Shown one piece after another: positions 6,710 to 9,471 of a stretch of DNA of 9,471 nt (positions within the stretch are counted from its first letter, which is position 1; every line of letters begins with the position of its first letter). The notes under the pieces were generated by a model, which did no database searches, was not told the DNA's origin, and worked only from the letters and a program-made list of their open reading frames with translations. Origin of the DNA: Candidatus Thalassarchaeaceae archaeon. Lineage in GTDB: Archaea > Thermoplasmatota > Poseidoniia > Poseidoniales > Thalassarchaeaceae. A program made the position numbers and the translations under genes. The stretch is taken from assembly GCA_029250425.1 (NCBI GenBank), contig JAQXFF010000059.1, forward strand, positions 1 to 9,471, given 5' to 3'.

Positions 6710-9471
6710 ATGCGTCGAAAGCAGACAGCGCTTCTGATTACACTCCTAATTCTTGGCTCGATGGTTTTCGTCAGTCAAATCCGCCCCAGTAGCCCGGTTC
6801 AGTCCGTTCATCCAGGTGATACCACTGGTGAAGGTCCACCAATTACAGACCGAGATAAGGATGGAATGCCTGATCTCCATGAAGAAGCTTTCAGTGAACC
6901 GGTGTTTTTGGACATGGGTGATCGTTCCCGCACCGTTCTTGGTTTGGATGCAGACAACGGAACTGATAATCAAAGCGACCACGATTATGATGGTCTCACA
7001 GCATTGATGGAATATTGCTGGCCTTACGATTTAGATTCGTGTTTCACGAACAACCGAACCGGACTTCCCGGGAAATCAGCAGAAATATCTGAGACTGGAG
7101 TTCGCTGGTATCTTGACCCCCGTTCTGGAGATACTGATGGCGATGGTCTTCCTGACGGATTCGAAGTAGCAATGTGCATGGCACACACCGGATATGTGAA
7201 CAATTCACATGTTTGGAATTGTATGGCATTTGATCCACTGAACAGTAGTGATGGGCAAATTGATAGTGATCGTTGCCGCGACCTAACATTCGGATGTGGT
7301 GATGGTTTTGACGTTGACCGAGACGGTACCATCGAACCCCATGAGTACTATACAAATGCTGAAGAGTATCTGTACGGAGCCCCTGAGAATTGGGTTACAG
7401 AATTTGATGGTCTTCGGTGTTCTGGGGAAATTAATCACCTTGTGAATCCTTGCAGAACCGACGAAACACGTCCTACAAATGATGACGGTTGGCTAGGGAC
7501 CGATCCATTGGACAATGATACGGATTACTATCGCTGGGTTGGAAATCCCGGACAGGCTCTAGGCCAGACTCAGAAAGGTGACGGAATTGTTGATGGTTGG
7601 GAAATCTATTTCCAACTTGACCCTTTGAACAGTAGTGATGCATTAATCGACAGTGATCTTGATGGATGGGACATCAATCGTGACGGCGCGATATCTCCAG
7701 ACACCTCTGGTTCTACACTCGATTTAGGCGAGGTTTTCAGCAATCTAGAGGAATATACAGTTTACAGAGACGATGACAATTGGGTTACTGCTGGAGTGAA
7801 ACATGCTCCGATTGGGCTCGCAGATCAGCCAGTGACCGTATTTGATCAAGGTACCACTCCGGATTTGTTACATCATGACGCCCATTCAATTTTTTCAGAT
7901 GATGTCAACGGTTTGGTTTACGTGGGCACCTTGAGGGGCGTCACAATCCTTGAACCATTCATGAATGCCTCAAACCATTACGAGTTACCCTCAGGAGTTG
8001 ACTTGCTTGATTTGTTTTTGTGGGATGACGGTGGTGATGATGGGATTCTTCTCTTATCCACAACCGATGGTCTGATGACACTCTCCCTCAATGAAGTGGG
8101 GCAAATTTCATCCGTTGTAGATGAAATAGAAACAGAACCAATCGAAATGCTGACACAGATTCAAACTGGTAGTGGAGGCCAGTTGCTACTGGTTGGTTTT
8201 GGAGCTGAGCAAAATGTTTGGCGTTTGACCTTAGATGCTCAAGGCCTTATCACCGCACCAACTGCAGTCCTGCAACTTACTGAAACACTACAACAACAGG
8301 AGAATACAACAGTACATACTGCCGTTCATGTAGTACTTCCCAGTGATGGCCCACGTCTTTTTGTAGGGACGGATCGGGGATTGGTAATGGCCAATAGTTC
8401 AGATTTCGCTGGTGGTTTTGATTCAAGTTGGATTTTTGATATTACCAATGCTGAAGATTACGTGATGCCGGCAGATGCCATAGATTCAGCATTGGCTGCA
8501 CGTGTTCAAGCACTCGTAGTCGATGGCCCGAGAGATTCGAATGGTGAAATCACAAGCCCACAAACCCTGTGGGTTGGTACCCGTGGCGGTGTCCATCAAT
8601 TCGATTTGATTGTAGGTCCAGCAAACCCTGTTGGTGCATTTTCCTATGATCGAATGTACAATGAAGCGGAATTTACAGCCAATGATGTCCATTCAATACT
8701 ACCCTTGGGCGATGAGGTCATCATCGGTTCTCAATGGGGTTCATGGGCGCTTGATGCAGATCACAGCCGTTCATCGGGAGTTGAACCAGATCACACACGT
8801 ATACCTGGCAGAATTGTTGACATGACGGTATTGGATGTTGGTGGACAAGCGTTACTCTTTGCGGCCCTAGACCCTGGGGTTTATGCTAACATGGTACTTA
8901 TTGATCCGTTATCCAACGATTCAGATTCTGATGGTATGCCTGATGGCTGGGAGTTCATTTACGGATTAGATCCAACAAATCCATATGATGGAGGAAATGA
9001 TCCTGATGCAGACGGCGTAAATTTCAATCCAGACGAGGATGATTACTTCGATCGAAGTTGGTCTAATTTAGATGAATTCCGCTATGTGGCCACAACCGAG
9101 CAAGGTTGGAACAGTACCAACCCACAGATGGGTGACACCGATGGCGATGGATTACTCGATGGAGAAGAATACTGGGGTTTCTTCGTTGACCGTACGAATT
9201 TTACATGCTACTACCTCAATGGAGATTACACCTGTGACGAATCGGTTGGGGCTGCCGCCCGTGCAACCTACATCACAGGTTGGTCTGATTCCGGGGCCGG
9301 TGGGGGTACCGATCGAACCATTGATCCGACCAATGTTGACACAGATCAAGACGGAATGCCTGATGGCTGGGAAATTCAATATCGCCGTTGGATTGGTCAA
9401 ACATTCCACGGTGGAAACGATTGGTCTCTTGATCCTACTGACCCCTCTGATGCGTTTGATGATGCAGATGG
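6710..9471 (+). CDS. giant secreted protein with calcium-loop (TSP3-like) repeats and a beta-propeller-like insert, 3'-truncated
   Basis: I read 920 codons without a stop to the right edge. A signal peptide-like start (MRRKQ, then hydrophobic ALLITLLILGSMVFV) points to Sec export. Calcium-binding thrombospondin-type-3/EF-like loops follow: DRDKDGMPD (47-55), DTDGDGLPDG (141-150), DVDRDG, GDGIVDGWE (290-298), DSDLDGWDINRDG, then DSDSDGMPDGWE (737-748 region), DTDGDGLLDG (809-818) and DTDQDGMPDGWE (from 877). Residues about 385-735 lack these loops. They instead show repeated strand-turn motifs, YVGTLRGV (VGT 405-407), FVGTDRGL (552-554), WVGTRGGV (622-624) and IIGSQWGS (672-674), which resemble Reg_prop-type beta-propeller blades. 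Cysteines occur in the N-terminal and C-terminal repeat parts, so disulfides are possible. Inference: a calcium-stabilised cell-surface or released protein with a propeller for binding. No enzyme active site is visible, and a catalytic or anchoring domain may lie beyond the window. Confidence 0.9.
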   Translation, partial: MRRKQTALLITLLILGSMVFVSQIRPSSPVQSVHPGDTTGEGPPITDRDKDGMPDLHEEAFSEPVFLDMGDRSRTVLGLDADNGTDNQSDHDYDGLTALMEYCWPYDLDSCFTNNRTGLPGKSAEISETGVRWYLDPRSGDTDGDGLPDGFEVAMCMAHTGYVNNSHVWNCMAFDPLNSSDGQIDSDRCRDLTFGCGDGFDVDRDGTIEPHEYYTNAEEYLYGAPENWVTEFDGLRCSGEINHLVNPCRTDETRPTNDDGWLGTDPLDNDTDYYRWVGNPGQALGQTQKGDGIVDGWEIYFQLDPLNSSDALIDSDLDGWDINRDGAISPDTSGSTLDLGEVFSNLEEYTVYRDDDNWVTAGVKHAPIGLADQPVTVFDQGTTPDLLHHDAHSIFSDDVNGLVYVGTLRGVTILEPFMNASNHYELPSGVDLLDLFLWDDGGDDGILLLSTTDGLMTLSLNEVGQISSVVDEIETEPIEMLTQIQTGSGGQLLLVGFGAEQNVWRLTLDAQGLITAPTAVLQLTETLQQQENTTVHTAVHVVLPSDGPRLFVGTDRGLVMANSSDFAGGFDSSWIFDITNAEDYVMPADAIDSALAARVQALVVDGPRDSNGEITSPQTLWVGTRGGVHQFDLIVGPANPVGAFSYDRMYNEAEFTANDVHSILPLGDEVIIGSQWGSWALDADHSRSSGVEPDHTRIPGRIVDMTVLDVGGQALLFAALDPGVYANMVLIDPLSNDSDSDGMPDGWEFIYGLDPTNPYDGGNDPDADGVNFNPDEDDYFDRSWSNLDEFRYVATTEQGWNSTNPQMGDTDGDGLLDGEEYWGFFVDRTNFTCYYLNGDYTCDESVGAAARATYITGWSDSGAGGGTDRTIDPTNVDTDQDGMPDGWEIQYRRWIGQTFHGGNDWSLDPTDPSDAFDDAD
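7235..7783 (+). repeat. duplicated ~129-codon coding module in the giant secreted protein
   Basis: Two copies share the order DPLNSSD, IDSD, DGxDxxRDG-like calcium loop, NxEEY and NWVT. DPLNSSD begins at residues 175 and 304. At DNA level a 14-nt identity, GAACAGTAGTGATG, recurs at 7240-7253 and 7627-7640, 387 bp (129 codons) apart. Related copies follow the propeller block (DPTNPYD at 754). The preserved spacing indicates tandem internal duplication. Confidence 0.65.
8936..9372 (+). repeat. 17-bp direct repeat encoding MPDGW loops
   Basis: ATGCCTGATGGCTGGGA occurs at 8936-8952 and again at 9356-9372, exactly 420 bp (140 codons) apart and in frame. Both encode the calcium-loop core MPDGWE. 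It marks a second pair of duplicated modules after the propeller-like block. Confidence 0.6.

Noticed and set aside
7024..7355. Two overlapping minus-strand frames of about 100 codons (ends at 7024 and 7044)
   Set aside because: Both are antisense to the continuous giant secreted-protein frame, whose calcium-loop motifs are clear here. The open frames reflect the Asp-rich codons of the plus strand.
1..9471. CRISPR arrays, tRNA/rRNA genes, insertion sequences, attachment sites
   Set aside because: No regularly spaced direct repeats, cloverleaf, rRNA segment, transposase or terminal inverted repeats were recognised. The repeats found are coding modules or short hairpins.

Overview
The window most resembles an archaeal chromosome segment from a marine planktonic euryarchaeon, probably Marine Group II (Candidatus Poseidoniales). 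The support is indirect: three adjacent proteins with archaeal pilin-type N-termini (short charged leader, then AVSEIMG-like hydrophobic helix); a huge secreted protein built from DxDxDGxxDGWE calcium-loop repeats, which are common in Marine Group II genomes; moderate GC; and tight 1-4 bp gene overlaps. No rRNA, tRNA, CRISPR array, transposase or phage gene was seen. The lineage call is an inference without a marker gene.

Layout: (1) 2-1789, plus strand: the 3' part of a MalT-like STAND ATPase with a C-terminal TPR array; its P-loop and N-terminus lie to the left of the window. (2) 5596-1786, minus strand: a tightly coupled three-gene operon of pilin-like surface proteins (344, 769 and 156 aa, in transcription order). 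The last gene converges on the STAND gene and the two stop codons overlap. (3) 6461-5661, minus strand: a YycJ/WalJ-like metallo-beta-lactamase-fold hydrolase, 64 bp upstream of the operon; a perfect 9-bp hairpin or palindrome lies in the gap. (4) 6489-6709: a divergent intergenic region with an AT-rich candidate promoter, an imperfect inverted repeat, a 20-codon upstream ORF, and a perfect 8-bp hairpin abutting a ribosome binding site. (5) 6710-9471, plus strand: the first 920 codons of a very large exported protein, open to the right edge. It has a signal peptide, duplicated modules of calcium-binding repeats, and a beta-propeller-like block inserted between them.

How the parts may work together: most of the window concerns the cell surface. 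The pilin-like trio would be membrane anchored through N-terminal helices and probably processed by an archaeal class III (prepilin) peptidase. The calcium-repeat protein would be secreted or surface bound. The STAND/TPR protein is a candidate cytoplasmic sensor or regulator, but nothing here ties it directly to the surface genes. The strongest candidates for undescribed biology are the three-gene operon with its unusually large middle protein, and the uORF/hairpin/RBS leader of the giant secreted protein.
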